Assembly: GCA_958296175.1 (NCBI GenBank)
Contig: OY282448.1
Coordinates: forward strand, 2,666,127 to 2,730,126
Direction of reading: 5' to 3'
DNA from: an uncultured Chloroflexota bacterium
Lineage (GTDB): Bacteria; Chloroflexota; UBA11872
Length of the DNA: 64,000 nt
In this document: one piece after another, positions 27,552 through 37,057 of the stretch
Layout of the letters: every line of letters begins with the position of its first letter
Position numbering within the stretch: position 1 is the first letter of the stretch
Notes under the pieces: generated by a model
What the model was told of the DNA's origin: nothing
Seen by the model: only the letters and a program-made list of their open reading frames with translations
Databases searched by the model: none
Made by a program: the position numbers and the translations under genes

Positions 27552-29228
27552 CTAACGTTGCAGGGTTTGCAGCGGCGTTGTCTCGCCGACCTGGACGGCC
27601 GCGGGGGCGAAGGACGGCAGGTTGGCCCAGGCGGGGTACCAGCGGTTGCGCAGGGACTCGCCGATCAGGCGCAGGCGCACCGGCTCGGCGGTGGTGGGCG
27701 CGAACTCGAGCACGGCGTTTTGGAAGTACTGGCGGATCGGGCCTGCGGGGGCGTCGGGGTCGAAGACCGTGCCGTCGGCGCCCGTGTCGGCGCGCGCTTC
27801 GGTGCGCGGCGCTCCGAACTGCGGCTCGCCGCCATAGGCAAGGAAAAAGTCCAGGAAGCCGGTGCGCGTGCCGTCCACGGCAACGTTCGACACGCGATGC
27901 CCCCAGGTTCCAACCAGCTGGCCTGGCCGTGTGGAGCGGCGGTCGGATTCCGCGCCCAGGTTCGGCGCACCGCCCAGCCCGCCGCCCAGGTAGTCCCACA
28001 CGGGCCGCGGGAACAGGGCGCGGCCGTTGCGGCCGTCGTCGGCCCAGTCCATCACGCCGCGCTGGAAGTACTGGGACACCACGCCGGGAAACTCGACCAG
28101 CGGCTCGGAGATCGGCCACCCCCAGCGGGCCGCGCCGCCGGTTGCCTGGAAGTAGGCGGCAACGGGAACGACCCAGAGGCGGCCCTCGAACCGCACCTGC
28201 CAGTTCGTCAGGCTGTGCGCGGTGGGCGCTTCGAGCAGCGGCCCGGCGGCGGCCGCCGCGCTCAAGTCGGCGGCCGTTGGCGGGAGGGGCTGCGGCAGGT
28301 CGGTCGAAAAAGCCAGAACGCGGTGGTTGAAGCTGTCGGCCACGTAGACGCGGCCGTCAGCGTCCACGGCAAGACCGCGCGGGAACTGGAACTGGCCCGC
28401 GCGCGCGCCCTCGGTTCCAAACGCGCCGACGGGCACGCCCGAGCTTTCGACGACCACGACCCGATGGTCGATGTCTTCTGTCACGTAGACGCGCTCGGAC
28501 GGATCGACGGCGACGCCGATGGGATTGCGGATGGCCGGCGCCTGCGTCAGCACGCGGACGAACGAGCCGTCGGTCCGGAACGCCTGGATGCGGTCGCGGT
28601 AGGTGTCGGCCACGTAGACCGTCTGGGAGGGGCCGACCGCCACGCCGATGGGAGCGCTGAACTGGCCGGGCGCCCGCCCGCGCGATCCCCAGGCCAGCAG
28701 GAACGTGCCGCTGCGGTCGAACTTCTGCACGCGGTCGTTGAACCCGTCGGCCACGTAGACGTGGCCGAGCGCGTCGAGCGCGGCGCCGCGCGGCGCGTCG
28801 AATTCGCCCGGCGCAGATCCGCGGCGCCCCCAGGCGCGCCGAAACTCGCCGTCCGGCCCAAAGACCTGCACGCGGCGGTTGCCGCCGTCCACGACATACA
28901 GCTCGCCGTCGGGCGCAACGGCCAGGCCTTGCGGACGGCGGAGCCGGCCGGGGCCGCTGCCTGGCGTTGCCAACACGCGCAGCGAGCCCTCTTCAGGCGA
29001 AAACACCGACAACCGATGCAGACGCGAGTCGGTCACGTAAACCAGACCGCCGCGGCCAATGGCCACGCCCCAGGGCGCGCTGCGGATGCCATGGGGCAAC
29101 GCCGGCAGCAGCTGAAAGGCTGCGTCGGCGCTGGCCGGGGCGGGAACGGCGGCGCCTGCGGCCGCGAGCGCGAGCGCAGCCTGGAGCGCGCGCCGGCGTG
29201 TGAGCTGCTTCATGGGAGACACGTTCAT
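27552..29228 (-). CDS. Secreted NHL-repeat beta-propeller protein
   Basis: A 558-residue exported protein. A Tat-like signal (LTRRRALQAALALAAAG) is followed by about six NHL repeats (roughly 40-300; each has a RVYVADSFNHRVLAFS-type end), giving a beta-propeller. The last 230 residues carry repeats of the type WGWPISEPLVEFPGVVSQYF and APAGPIRQYFQNAVLEFAP, seen in secreted proteins of Chloroflexota (general knowledge). Binding or scaffold role at the cell surface is likely; no catalytic residues are evident. Start ATG 29228 or 29213. Confidence 0.82.
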   Translation of the reverse strand: MNVSPMKQLTRRRALQAALALAAAGAAVPAPASADAAFQLLPALPHGIRSAPWGVAIGRGGLVYVTDSRLHRLSVFSPEEGSLRVLATPGSGPGRLRRPQGLAVAPDGELYVVDGGNRRVQVFGPDGEFRRAWGRRGSAPGEFDAPRGAALDALGHVYVADGFNDRVQKFDRSGTFLLAWGSRGRAPGQFSAPIGVAVGPSQTVYVADTYRDRIQAFRTDGSFVRVLTQAPAIRNPIGVAVDPSERVYVTEDIDHRVVVVESSGVPVGAFGTEGARAGQFQFPRGLAVDADGRVYVADSFNHRVLAFSTDLPQPLPPTAADLSAAAAAGPLLEAPTAHSLTNWQVRFEGRLWVVPVAAYFQATGGAARWGWPISEPLVEFPGVVSQYFQRGVMDWADDGRNGRALFPRPVWDYLGGGLGGAPNLGAESDRRSTRPGQLVGTWGHRVSNVAVDGTRTGFLDFFLAYGGEPQFGAPRTEARADTGADGTVFDPDAPAGPIRQYFQNAVLEFAPTTAEPVRLRLIGESLRNRWYPAWANLPSFAPAAVQVGETTPLQTLQR

Positions 29229-29483
29229 GGGGCCATGCGTCATGGGACCAACGGGACCGCGCGGTGCGCCAGTGTGACGGGGAACTACCAATGGTGCGCA
29301 ACGAGTTCGCCTGCATAACGCGCGGACGCCGGGGGTGTGACGCATGGCGCGGCGGCGCGGCCGCTTTGTGCGTGTCCTGAGTGGGCCGGGTCTCGTGTGA
29401 TGCATGCGCGCGGCGCGCGGCGGCGCGGCGTGCGCAGATACAATCCAGGCGCGGCGAGGCTGGGGGATGCGCGAAGGGTGTCG

Positions 29484-30467
29484 GTGGTTCGGCTGGCGCT
29501 GGTTGGGTGCGGCGCGAACGCTGCGGCGCTCGCGCAGGCGGCGGCGGACTCGCGCGAGTGCGAGCTGGCCGCGGCAGTCGACGCCGACCCGCGCGCCGCG
29601 CGCGGCGCGGCGCGGGCGTGGGGGGGCGAACCTCACGCGGGCACGCTGCGCTCGCTGCTGGACGCCGATCCGGAAGGGTTTTCGGCCGTGATCGTCAACA
29701 CGCCCATCGCCGCGCACGCGGAGACCGCATCGCTGGCAATCGCGGCGGGCAAGCACGCGCTGGTCGAAGCGCCGCTGGCGCTTGCGGCGGAACGCGCCGC
29801 CGAGCTGGACCAGCAGGCGCGGGCCGCGGACGTGCGGCTGATGGCCGCGCATCCGCTGCGCTTCATGCCGGCCAACGTGCACGTGCGCCAGGCGCTGGAC
29901 GGCGGCGAGCTGGGCCGGCCGGGCATGCTGCGCAGCCACCGCTGGATGCCGCGGCGCGCGGCGGCGGACGGCCAACGCCGCGACCACGGGCCGCAAGCGC
30001 CGCTGGCCGTGCGGGAAGGCGTGCACGACCTGGATCAGGCCTGCTGGCTCATGGGCGAAGCGCCGGCGCAGATTCACGCCGCGGGCGGCGCGGAGCTGCT
30101 GCACGTTCACCTGGGGTTTGACTCCGGGGCAATGGCGGTGTGCGGCGTGTCGACCGGGCTGCCGCCCGGCGAGGGCTACTCCTCGCTGACCGTCATCGGG
30201 TCGCTTGGCGCGGCGTACGCCGACGACCATCACAACGTGCAGCTCGTCTACCGCGGCGGGCGGCCGCAGGCGCTGGTCGCCGACCAGCGGGCGCTGAGTT
30301 TGCGGGCGCAGCTGGACGAGTTCGCCAACGCCATTCAGCAGCAGCGCGACCCGTCCCCGTCGGGCGCCGACGCCCTTGCGGCGCTGCGCGCGGCGGAAGC
30401 CGCGCAAGCGTCACTGGCGTCAGGGCGCACCGCGCACGCAACGGCCAACGGCTATGTCCTCGTCTGA
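29484..30467 (+). CDS. Gfo/Idh/MocA family oxidoreductase
   Basis: A 327-residue NAD(P)-dependent sugar or cyclitol dehydrogenase-like protein. The Rossmann motif is VRLALVGCGANAAALAQAA; the family Lys block reads KHALVEAPLAL (usual EKP replaced by EAP, so the catalytic Lys is missing). C-terminal part has VREGVHDLDQACWLMG. Loss of the Lys suggests changed or absent activity. GTG 29484 follows GAAGGG. TACAAT at 29437 could be a -10 box. It overlaps the next oxidoreductase gene by 14 bases. Confidence 0.8.
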   Translation: MVRLALVGCGANAAALAQAAADSRECELAAAVDADPRAARGAARAWGGEPHAGTLRSLLDADPEGFSAVIVNTPIAAHAETASLAIAAGKHALVEAPLALAAERAAELDQQARAADVRLMAAHPLRFMPANVHVRQALDGGELGRPGMLRSHRWMPRRAAADGQRRDHGPQAPLAVREGVHDLDQACWLMGEAPAQIHAAGGAELLHVHLGFDSGAMAVCGVSTGLPPGEGYSSLTVIGSLGAAYADDHHNVQLVYRGGRPQALVADQRALSLRAQLDEFANAIQQQRDPSPSGADALAALRAAEAAQASLASGRTAHATANGYVLV

Positions 30468-31524
30468 GACTTCGCGCACGACCTACCGCGTGCTTGCGCT
30501 CAGCGCGGCCAAGCACGACTACGTGGCGCTGGCGTTCAAGGATCATCCGCGCTTCGAGGTGGTGGGCGTGGCCGACGAACCGGACGCGGCCGGCTGGGTG
30601 CACGAGCGCAACCGGCGCCTGGCCAGCGATCTGGGCACGGCGTACGAACCCGATATCGACGCGGCCATCGCCCGCCGCGCGCCCAACGTGGCCGTGGTGT
30701 CGCCCGAGGCGGCCCGGCATGCGCGGCTCAGCGTGCGCGCGGCGCAGGCGGGGCTGCACGTGGTGCAGGACAAGCCCATGGCCCCCAACGTGGCGGATTG
30801 CGACGCCATCGTGGCGGCGGTGGAGCGCGCCGGGGTGCAGTTCCTGCTCTGGAACCGCAACACGCATCCCGCGATCGAGGACGCGCGGCGGATCGTGCAG
30901 GCCGGCGAGATCGGCGAGCCGCGGGCCGTGCACGTGGACTTCTTCTTTTGCAAAGACGCCGGCGTGCTGCTGGATTCGGACGAGGACGAAGACGTGCCGG
31001 ACTCGTGGCTCGGCGAGGGCGAGCTGCGCGTGGAAGGCATCTATCCGCTGGCATACATCCGCCACGTGCTGAACCTGGACGCCACGCGGGTGTTCGCGCG
31101 CACGGCCAGCCACTTCTTCCAGCGGCACGCGGCGCGCGGGGTTGAGGACCTCGCCTCGCTTACGTTCGACCTTGCCGGCGGCGCGGTCGGCTCGCTGTGC
31201 ATCGGGCGCATCGGACGGCCCAGCCACCCAAACCTGGGCGAGATTCGTCTGCATTTGTTGGGGTCGAGCGGCTCGCTGGTGGTGGCCGAACCGCGGCCGG
31301 AGATTGCCGTGTACACGCGCGGGCTGGCGCCGGACGACTTCCGCAACCGCCGCACGGACACCGAGCACGACCGGCGGCAGGTGGACCTGCTGGCCGAGGC
31401 GCTGGACAGCGGCGGCGACACGCTGCTGACGGCGCGGCAGGGGCGCCACATTGCGGCCATCGTGGAAGCGGCGCTGGCCTCGGCCAGGTCGGGGCGGGCG
31501 GAGGCCGTGCCGCGCCCCAGCTAG
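30454..31524 (+). CDS. Gfo/Idh/MocA family oxidoreductase
   Basis: A 356-residue protein whose N-terminus YRVLALSAAKHDYVALAF is a degenerate Rossmann motif. It then has GLHVVQDKPMAPNVAD, where DKP stands for the family's EKP, so the catalytic Lys is kept. The C-terminal half (EPRAVHVDFFF, GEGELRVEGIYPLAYIRHVL) includes the His block of the sugar site. Coupled to the preceding oxidoreductase, so both probably act on one sugar or inositol pathway. The stop overlaps that of the convergent gene at 31521. Confidence 0.85.
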   Translation: MSSSETSRTTYRVLALSAAKHDYVALAFKDHPRFEVVGVADEPDAAGWVHERNRRLASDLGTAYEPDIDAAIARRAPNVAVVSPEAARHARLSVRAAQAGLHVVQDKPMAPNVADCDAIVAAVERAGVQFLLWNRNTHPAIEDARRIVQAGEIGEPRAVHVDFFFCKDAGVLLDSDEDEDVPDSWLGEGELRVEGIYPLAYIRHVLNLDATRVFARTASHFFQRHAARGVEDLASLTFDLAGGAVGSLCIGRIGRPSHPNLGEIRLHLLGSSGSLVVAEPRPEIAVYTRGLAPDDFRNRRTDTEHDRRQVDLLAEALDSGGDTLLTARQGRHIAAIVEAALASARSGRAEAVPRPS

Positions 31525-32126
31525 CTGGCGGGCGGCGTGGCCGTGGGCGTCAGCATGGCGCGCAGCAGCACGTCCAACGCCTGGCGCGCGTGGGCGGTGA
31601 GGTCTTCGAACCCGCTGAAGGTGCGGCCGTCCGCCACGAACACCCCGCAGCCGGGCCGGAGGCCCTGAGGGCATTGCTCCTCGCCCTTGGCCAGCAGGGT
31701 GTAAAACGGCGCGCGCAGAGGTTCGGTGACCGTGGCGACGCTGGCGATGCCCGGGTCGATCAGCGGGGCCAGGTCGTCCGGCGTCATGTCGACCGCAATC
31801 ACCACCAGGCCGCGCTGAAACTCCGTGCGGATGGCGTCGAAGTCCAGCTCGCCGCGCGCGTCGCCGTGCACCATGAGCACCGTGGGACTGCGGTCGATGG
31901 CCTGCTGGAAGGTTTGCACCGTGCGAATGGCGAACTCGGGGTTGCCGCGGTCGGCCTGCGGCAGGCGGCGGTCGGCGGCCACGCTGTCCGGCTCGACGTA
32001 GACGATGAAGTCGATGCCGAACTGGCTGGACGACCGGTCGAGAAGCAGGAACAGCAGCACCACGGCCGCCGCAACCGCCAGCATCCAGGCGATGCGGTGC
32101 AGGGGCGCGGCCAGGCTGTGGGACAT
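31521..32126 (-). CDS. Membrane-anchored hypothetical protein
   Basis: A 201-residue protein with an N-terminal membrane anchor (IAWMLAVAAAVVLLFLLLD) and a periplasm-side alpha/beta domain (FIVYVEPDSV, TVLMVHGDARGELDF, GLVVIAVDMTPDDLAPLIDP). The pattern is like a degenerate hydrolase or sensor domain but I do not recognise a family. Two Cys (EEQCPQGLRPGC) could form a disulfide. Its stop overlaps the convergent oxidoreductase stop by four bases. Confidence 0.6.
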   Translation of the reverse strand: MSHSLAAPLHRIAWMLAVAAAVVLLFLLLDRSSSQFGIDFIVYVEPDSVAADRRLPQADRGNPEFAIRTVQTFQQAIDRSPTVLMVHGDARGELDFDAIRTEFQRGLVVIAVDMTPDDLAPLIDPGIASVATVTEPLRAPFYTLLAKGEEQCPQGLRPGCGVFVADGRTFSGFEDLTAHARQALDVLLRAMLTPTATPPAS

Positions 32127-32318
32127 CTCGACGGGCAGCGGCGCGGGTCCCCAATTGTACGGACGGAGAAACGCCTGCGGCGCTCGGGCGGCGGGCGCGG
32201 CGCGGGCGGGGGGCGCGGCGGCGCTGCGATGGCCCGCGCGCCCCGGTCAGGCGTCGTCGCTGATGTCCAGAATCTGGCTCGTGAGCGCGCCGGGCACGCC
32301 GGCGGGGCCGGAGACCAG

Positions 32319-32513
32319 TCAGGCGGTGCTGTAGCTCAGGAACGCGTCGCGAATCAGCGCGAACGCCCCGCGGCGGCGGCGGCGGTGACGGCTGCCGCAG
32401 CTCGGACATCCGCGGTCACCTGGGCCGCGGCCCGTCTCAAGCACGCGCAGCGGCGCGTGATAGCGCCGCCCGCAGTCGAGACAGTCGTACGCTTTGTCGG
32501 TCAATGCCTGCAT
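32319..32513 (-). CDS. Small zinc-ribbon protein
   Basis: A 64-residue protein with two CxxC pairs (YDCLDCGRRYHAPLRV and GCPSCGSRH), an FmdB/rubredoxin-like zinc ribbon, followed by a basic stretch (RHRRRRRG). Probably a zinc-binding accessory or regulatory protein. It starts at ATG 32513 and is monocistronic. A 192-nt gap separates it from the membrane-anchored gene downstream; I see nothing else in that gap. Confidence 0.6.
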   Translation of the reverse strand: MQALTDKAYDCLDCGRRYHAPLRVLETGRGPGDRGCPSCGSRHRRRRRGAFALIRDAFLSYSTA

Positions 32514-32847
32514 GGGCTTGCTTCAGGATACTCCAACGTTCGAACGGGGCGGCGGGCGGCGGGGCCGCGGGTCTGTCGGCGGGCGGCGGACTCGAGGCGG
32601 ACTCGAGGCGGGCGCGCGGCCGGTCGGCGCACCGGCGGCGGTCGGTCGAGCCGGAGACGGGAAGCGCGCGGCGCGGCGGAGCGTCGAGCGGAAAGGCCTG
32701 CCCTTCGTACCTGACATGCGTCACGTTTTGGCGGCCGGCGCGATTTATAGAGCGGCGGGCCCAATGGGTCGGGGCGGTGGTCCTGCTCCTGGCCTGGGCC
32801 CGCCCCCCTCCCTTCCGCCTGTTCCCGCGCTGGCCGGCGGCGGACCC

Positions 32848-33240
32848 TCACCCTGCCCTCTCCCTTCCAGGGAGAGGGAAAAGACGCGCACGGACAGGGA
32901 GGGGGAGAAGACGTGCGGCTGCCCGGCTTGCCCTCCGCCTTGCTGGGAGATGGGAATGACGTGCGGCCCTGGGGCCAGCGACGACCTACCGCCCTTGCGG
33001 CGCGCTCGGGCGGGAAAGACGCGCACGGACAGGGAGGGGGAGAAGACGTGCGGCCGCTCGGCCTGCCTTCCGCCTTGCTGGGAGCTGGGAATGACGTGCG
33101 GCCCTGGGGCCTGCGACGACCTACCGCCCTTGCGGCGCGCTCGGGCGGAAAAGACGCGCACGGACAGGGAAGGGGGAACGACGCGCGGCGCCTGGGCTTG
33201 CCACACATCTTTCTGGGCGAGGGGAACGACGTCTGAACGC
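32848..33240. repeat. REP element and 135-bp tandem repeat
   Basis: A CCCTCACCCTGCCCTCTCCC hairpin (32848-32882) leads into a tandem repeat of 135 bp: units begin GCGCACGGACAGGGAGGGGG at 32886 and 33021 and, degenerate, at 33156. Each unit includes CTTGCTGGGAG and GACGTGCGGCC, which recur singly to about 33375. The 897-nt gap 32514-33410 has no gene I can support. Confidence 0.65.
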
Positions 33241-33410
33241 TCGTCCGACTCGACCGCTTGCTGGGAGGGAAAAACTGCGCGCGGCCGCTGCCAGTGGGGA
33301 TGTCACTCGCGGGCGGCGAAGTCTTGCTGGGAGAGGAACATTGCGCGCGGCCGTTGCCTGCTTGCTGCATGGGGGCAGGGCGATAGGGAGCGCGCGGGAG
33401 CGTTCGGCTG

Positions 33411-35006
33411 GTGACGGCGGATCTTTCGGGCCCGATCCTCGTCGGCGTCGGCGCCGTGATTGCGGTCGCGGCGTTGGCGTATCTGGCGGTGCTCAGCGGG
33501 CGTCCGGTCGGCGCGCCGCGCCGCCGCACGGAGGCGGCTGCGCAGGGGCGCTTTACCCGCAACACGCTGACGTCGCTGGCGGCCAGCGGGTTCGACCGCG
33601 CCGTGTTCTGGGTCTTCTGGATCGCGGCGCTGCGCATCCTGGGTCCCGAGCGCAACGGCGAATACGCCTTTGCGACGAACCTGCTGACCTACTTTGCGGC
33701 GCTGACGGACTTCGGGCTGGGCACGGTGCTGACGCGGGACATCGCGCGGCAGGGCGGGGACGCGCGGCGGCTGTTCGGCGCGGGGCTGGCCATTCGGCTG
33801 CGCCTGGCGGCGGTCGGCGCGCCGCTCATGCTGGGCGCGGCGCTGCTCTACCGGGCGGCGGGCGCCGTGTCCACCACCACGGTGATTGCCGTGGCCGTGC
33901 TGGCCGTCGGACTGTTTCCGTCGGCGCTGGGGCAGGCGTACGCCTCGATATACGGGGCCTGGGAGCGCATGGACCGCCGCGCGTACGCGGCGGCCGGCGC
34001 CTCCGCGCTGACGGTGGGGCTGGGCTTGCTGCTGCTGGGGCTGGGCGCGGGGGTGGCGGGACTGGCGGCCGCCGGGGTGGCGTCCGGCGCGGCGTCGGCG
34101 CTGGCGCTGGCGCGGCCGGTGGGGTTCGGCCTGCTGCGGGGCGCGCGCGGCGCGCGCGCCCCGCAGCGTCCGCTGCTGGCCGCGGGGCTGCCGCTGATGC
34201 TCAACGGCCTGCTGGCCACGGCCTTCGTGCAGGTCGACATCCTGATCCTGCAGCCGCTGCAAGGCGCGGCGGTGGTGGGCCATTACAACGCGGCCACCAA
34301 GTTCATCAACGCGCTGAACGTCGTGCCCGCAGCGGTGGTGCTGGCGGCTTTCCCGCTCATGGCGCGCGCCGGGCGCGACCCCGACGTCTTGGGGCGCTGG
34401 GCCGCGCGCTCCTGGCGCGTGCTGTTCACACTGGCAGCGCCGGCCGTGATTGTGCTGTTCACGTTCGCCGCGCCGATCGTGGAGCTGCTGCTGGACCGGG
34501 AGTTTTTGCCCTTCACCGCCCAGGCGCTGGCGATTCTGGTCTGGTTCGCGCCGCTCAGCTATCTGAACGGGACGCTGCAATACGTGGTGATCGCGCTGGA
34601 CCGGCAGTGGTGGCTGACGCCGGCCTTCCTGACGACCACGGTGTTCAACGTGGCGGCGAATCTGGCGCTGGTTCCCGCGTTCGGCTTCCACGCGGCGGCG
34701 GCCACGACCATCGCCAGCGAGGTGGTGCTGCTGGCAATGCTGGCCTGGCTGCTGCGCGGGGAGCGGGTGCTGCGGCGGCTGGCGGAGCCGACGCTGCGGC
34801 CGGCGCTGGCGGCCGCGGCCATGGTGCTGGCGCTGTGGCTGCTGCGCGGCCTGCCCTGGCTGGCCGCGGCGGCCGCGGGGCTGGCCGTGTATGCGGCCGC
34901 GCTGGCGGCCGTTGGCGGTTTGCGGCGCTCGGCGTTTGGCGCGCACGGGGGCGGCCTGGGGCCGCCGGGAGCGGACGCGCCAACGCGCGCGCCCCCAGAC
35001 CGCTAA
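33411..35006 (+). CDS. Oligosaccharide flippase (MOP superfamily)
   Basis: A 531-residue integral membrane protein with about 13-14 hydrophobic segments. The typical N-terminal start of the Wzx/MATE-like repeat unit is present (GRFTRNTLTSLAASGFDRAV, then ALRILGPERNGEYAFATNLL). An extra N-terminal membrane helix precedes it. It should flip lipid-linked glycan units across the membrane. It converges on the glycosyltransferase operon with a four-base stop overlap at 35003-35006, so the two sets probably make one surface glycan. GTG 33411 is the start. Confidence 0.85.
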   Translation: MTADLSGPILVGVGAVIAVAALAYLAVLSGRPVGAPRRRTEAAAQGRFTRNTLTSLAASGFDRAVFWVFWIAALRILGPERNGEYAFATNLLTYFAALTDFGLGTVLTRDIARQGGDARRLFGAGLAIRLRLAAVGAPLMLGAALLYRAAGAVSTTTVIAVAVLAVGLFPSALGQAYASIYGAWERMDRRAYAAAGASALTVGLGLLLLGLGAGVAGLAAAGVASGAASALALARPVGFGLLRGARGARAPQRPLLAAGLPLMLNGLLATAFVQVDILILQPLQGAAVVGHYNAATKFINALNVVPAAVVLAAFPLMARAGRDPDVLGRWAARSWRVLFTLAAPAVIVLFTFAAPIVELLLDREFLPFTAQALAILVWFAPLSYLNGTLQYVVIALDRQWWLTPAFLTTTVFNVAANLALVPAFGFHAAAATTIASEVVLLAMLAWLLRGERVLRRLAEPTLRPALAAAAMVLALWLLRGLPWLAAAAAGLAVYAAALAAVGGLRRSAFGAHGGGLGPPGADAPTRAPPDR

Positions 35007-37057
35007 CGGATGGGGCCGCCGATCAGCTCCCGCATCGCCGCTTCGTGGACCAGCGGGACCGACGGCGGCACGATGGCCACCGGGCCGAGCCAGAGGTAGC
35101 TCACGCCGGGGTGCGGGATTTTGGCGAGCTTGCCGCGGGCTTCCAGCGCGCCGCCGTCGGGCGTGAGAAAGGCCGCGAAGGCCTGATATTCACCAGGCTC
35201 GGCCTCGGCGGGCACCCAGAGGGCAGTGCGGATCTGACGGCGTTCGCCCGGCGGCCAGGCGGACGTGGGATGGCCTGCGCGGTCACGCGCGAGGAGGTCT
35301 TTGGCAATGATCTCGCCGCCGGGCGTGCGCAGCCACACGCGCAGCCGCAGGTCGTAATCCAACGGGCGCTCGGCGCGGATGAACACCGTGAAGCGAACTC
35401 CGTCGCCCGCTTCACGCGGGCCCTGGTCGGCGCGCCAGCCGCTGTACTGGATGAGGTCGATCTCGAAGTCGCCGCCCAGCTCGACGCGGCCGCGCCGATC
35501 GACCAGGTCCAGCTCGTTGGTCATGTAGAGCTGCAACACGCCGTTGCGGTAGACCTCGGAGCGCGCCTGCCACTGCGAGGTGAGCCAGGACTCGGTATAC
35601 CCCTGGGGGTCGGCTTGCTCCAGGCCCGCCAGCACGACCCAGAGGCGCCGATGGTTATCGGCCGCGCGGCCGAGCTTCTCGTTGACTTCCTGCGCGGTGA
35701 CGGCCGGCGGGACTTCGTCGGGCAGGAACCAGACGTCCACCTTGTCCAGGAAGTCGGGGAAGTAATGCCGCCAGTACCAGCCTTGCCAGGGACCGGCCAG
35801 GATGACGGCGTCGCGGTACTTGCCGCCGTCGCGAGCTGGGCGGGACGGCCGGGCCAGACCTTCGATGGTGGTGGTGATGTTTCGGTAATCGCCGCGGCGG
35901 TAGTCCTCGTAATAGCTCCGCGCGGCGTAGACCGGGCCGGCCAGGGCCGCCGCCGCCAGGACCGCGGCGGGCAGCGCGGCCCAGGCGCGGCGCGGCGCGG
36001 CGTCGAACGGAACCGCCGCCAGGACGGCCAGCGCGGGGATAGCCGGCAGGAGGTATCTGGGCTGGTAGTCCTTGGCAAAGACGAGCAGCAGCAGCAGGAA
36101 CCCCAGCACGGCGGCCACCTGCGCCAGCAGCAGCCCCGCGGTTCGCCGCGCAAACGCCAGAACGACGCCGGCCGCAACCAGCGCGGCAAGCGTCCAGGCA
36201 ACGATCTCGCCGGCGCGCCCACCGCCGCGCACGGCGGCGTCGCCCACGAAAAGGTCCAGACGGGCGCTCGCCGCCACCTCTCGAATCAAGTCGGCGCTGA
36301 GGACGCCGGCGCCGAAGGCCGGCAGGCTGTCTTGGACGCCGCGGGCCAGCAGCACCCAGGGCGCCACCAGCGCAAGCGCCGCAAGCTCGATGGCCGCGAA
36401 GCCCAGCGCACGGCGGCGGTGCGTTCGGAACCGCCAGAGCAGGGACACGTTCATGGCGACGACGGAGAGCGCCGCGGTGTAGTCCACATAAGCGCCGGCC
36501 ACCACGGTGAGCGCCAGCGCGGCCCAGTCGCGGCGGCGGCCGCGGCGCATGGCGCGCTCGAACAGCCACAGCGCCAGCGTGCCGAACAGCGCGGCGGCCG
36601 CATACATGCGGGCCTCGCGGCTGAAGAAAATCAGCAGCGGCGAACAGGCCGCGATGCCCGCGGCCAGCACGGACGGCCAGGGCCGCAGATACATGCGCGC
36701 CAGCTGGTAAGTAGCCGGGACGAGCAGCACGCCGAACGGAACCGACATCCAGCGCACCAGCGGTTCGTACTCGCCGAACCAGGTGGTCCAGTAGTGCAGC
36801 CCCACGTAATAGAGCGGCGGGTGCTCGAAGGGCGCCTCGGCGATGGCGGCGATGACGTCGCCCGGCGCGGCGCGCGCGTACCAGGCGGACGCGACCTCGT
36901 CGAAGTCGAAGTCGCCCAGCTGCTCCAGACGCACGCTGCGCAGGAGCGCGCCAACCGCCACAACAGCCGTGAGCGCGGCGGTGGGCGTGATTCGGCGCCG
37001 CCAGCGCGCCGCGAATCCGAGCCGGGCGGGGCGCGGCGCGGGCGCGTTAGCAGCCAT
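35003..37057 (-). CDS. Glycosyltransferase family 39-like membrane protein
   Basis: A 684-residue protein with about ten hydrophobic segments and the GT-C motif DE at D53-E54 (LGDFDFDEVASAWYA), typical of dolichyl- or undecaprenyl-phosphate mannose-type transferases (ArnT/PMT-like). PLYYVGLHYW follows. The last 330 residues form a large outside domain with beta-rich parts. It would move a sugar from a polyprenyl-phosphate carrier onto an acceptor outside the membrane. ATG 37057 overlaps the upstream GT4 gene by 11 bases. Confidence 0.82.
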   Translation of the reverse strand: MAANAPAPRPARLGFAARWRRRITPTAALTAVVAVGALLRSVRLEQLGDFDFDEVASAWYARAAPGDVIAAIAEAPFEHPPLYYVGLHYWTTWFGEYEPLVRWMSVPFGVLLVPATYQLARMYLRPWPSVLAAGIAACSPLLIFFSREARMYAAAALFGTLALWLFERAMRRGRRRDWAALALTVVAGAYVDYTAALSVVAMNVSLLWRFRTHRRRALGFAAIELAALALVAPWVLLARGVQDSLPAFGAGVLSADLIREVAASARLDLFVGDAAVRGGGRAGEIVAWTLAALVAAGVVLAFARRTAGLLLAQVAAVLGFLLLLLVFAKDYQPRYLLPAIPALAVLAAVPFDAAPRRAWAALPAAVLAAAALAGPVYAARSYYEDYRRGDYRNITTTIEGLARPSRPARDGGKYRDAVILAGPWQGWYWRHYFPDFLDKVDVWFLPDEVPPAVTAQEVNEKLGRAADNHRRLWVVLAGLEQADPQGYTESWLTSQWQARSEVYRNGVLQLYMTNELDLVDRRGRVELGGDFEIDLIQYSGWRADQGPREAGDGVRFTVFIRAERPLDYDLRLRVWLRTPGGEIIAKDLLARDRAGHPTSAWPPGERRQIRTALWVPAEAEPGEYQAFAAFLTPDGGALEARGKLAKIPHPGVSYLWLGPVAIVPPSVPLVHEAAMRELIGGPIR

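Noticed and set aside
32886..33240. 135-bp repeat region as a second CRISPR array
   Set aside because: The whole 135-bp unit is repeated, including the middle; there are no short constant repeats with unique spacers.
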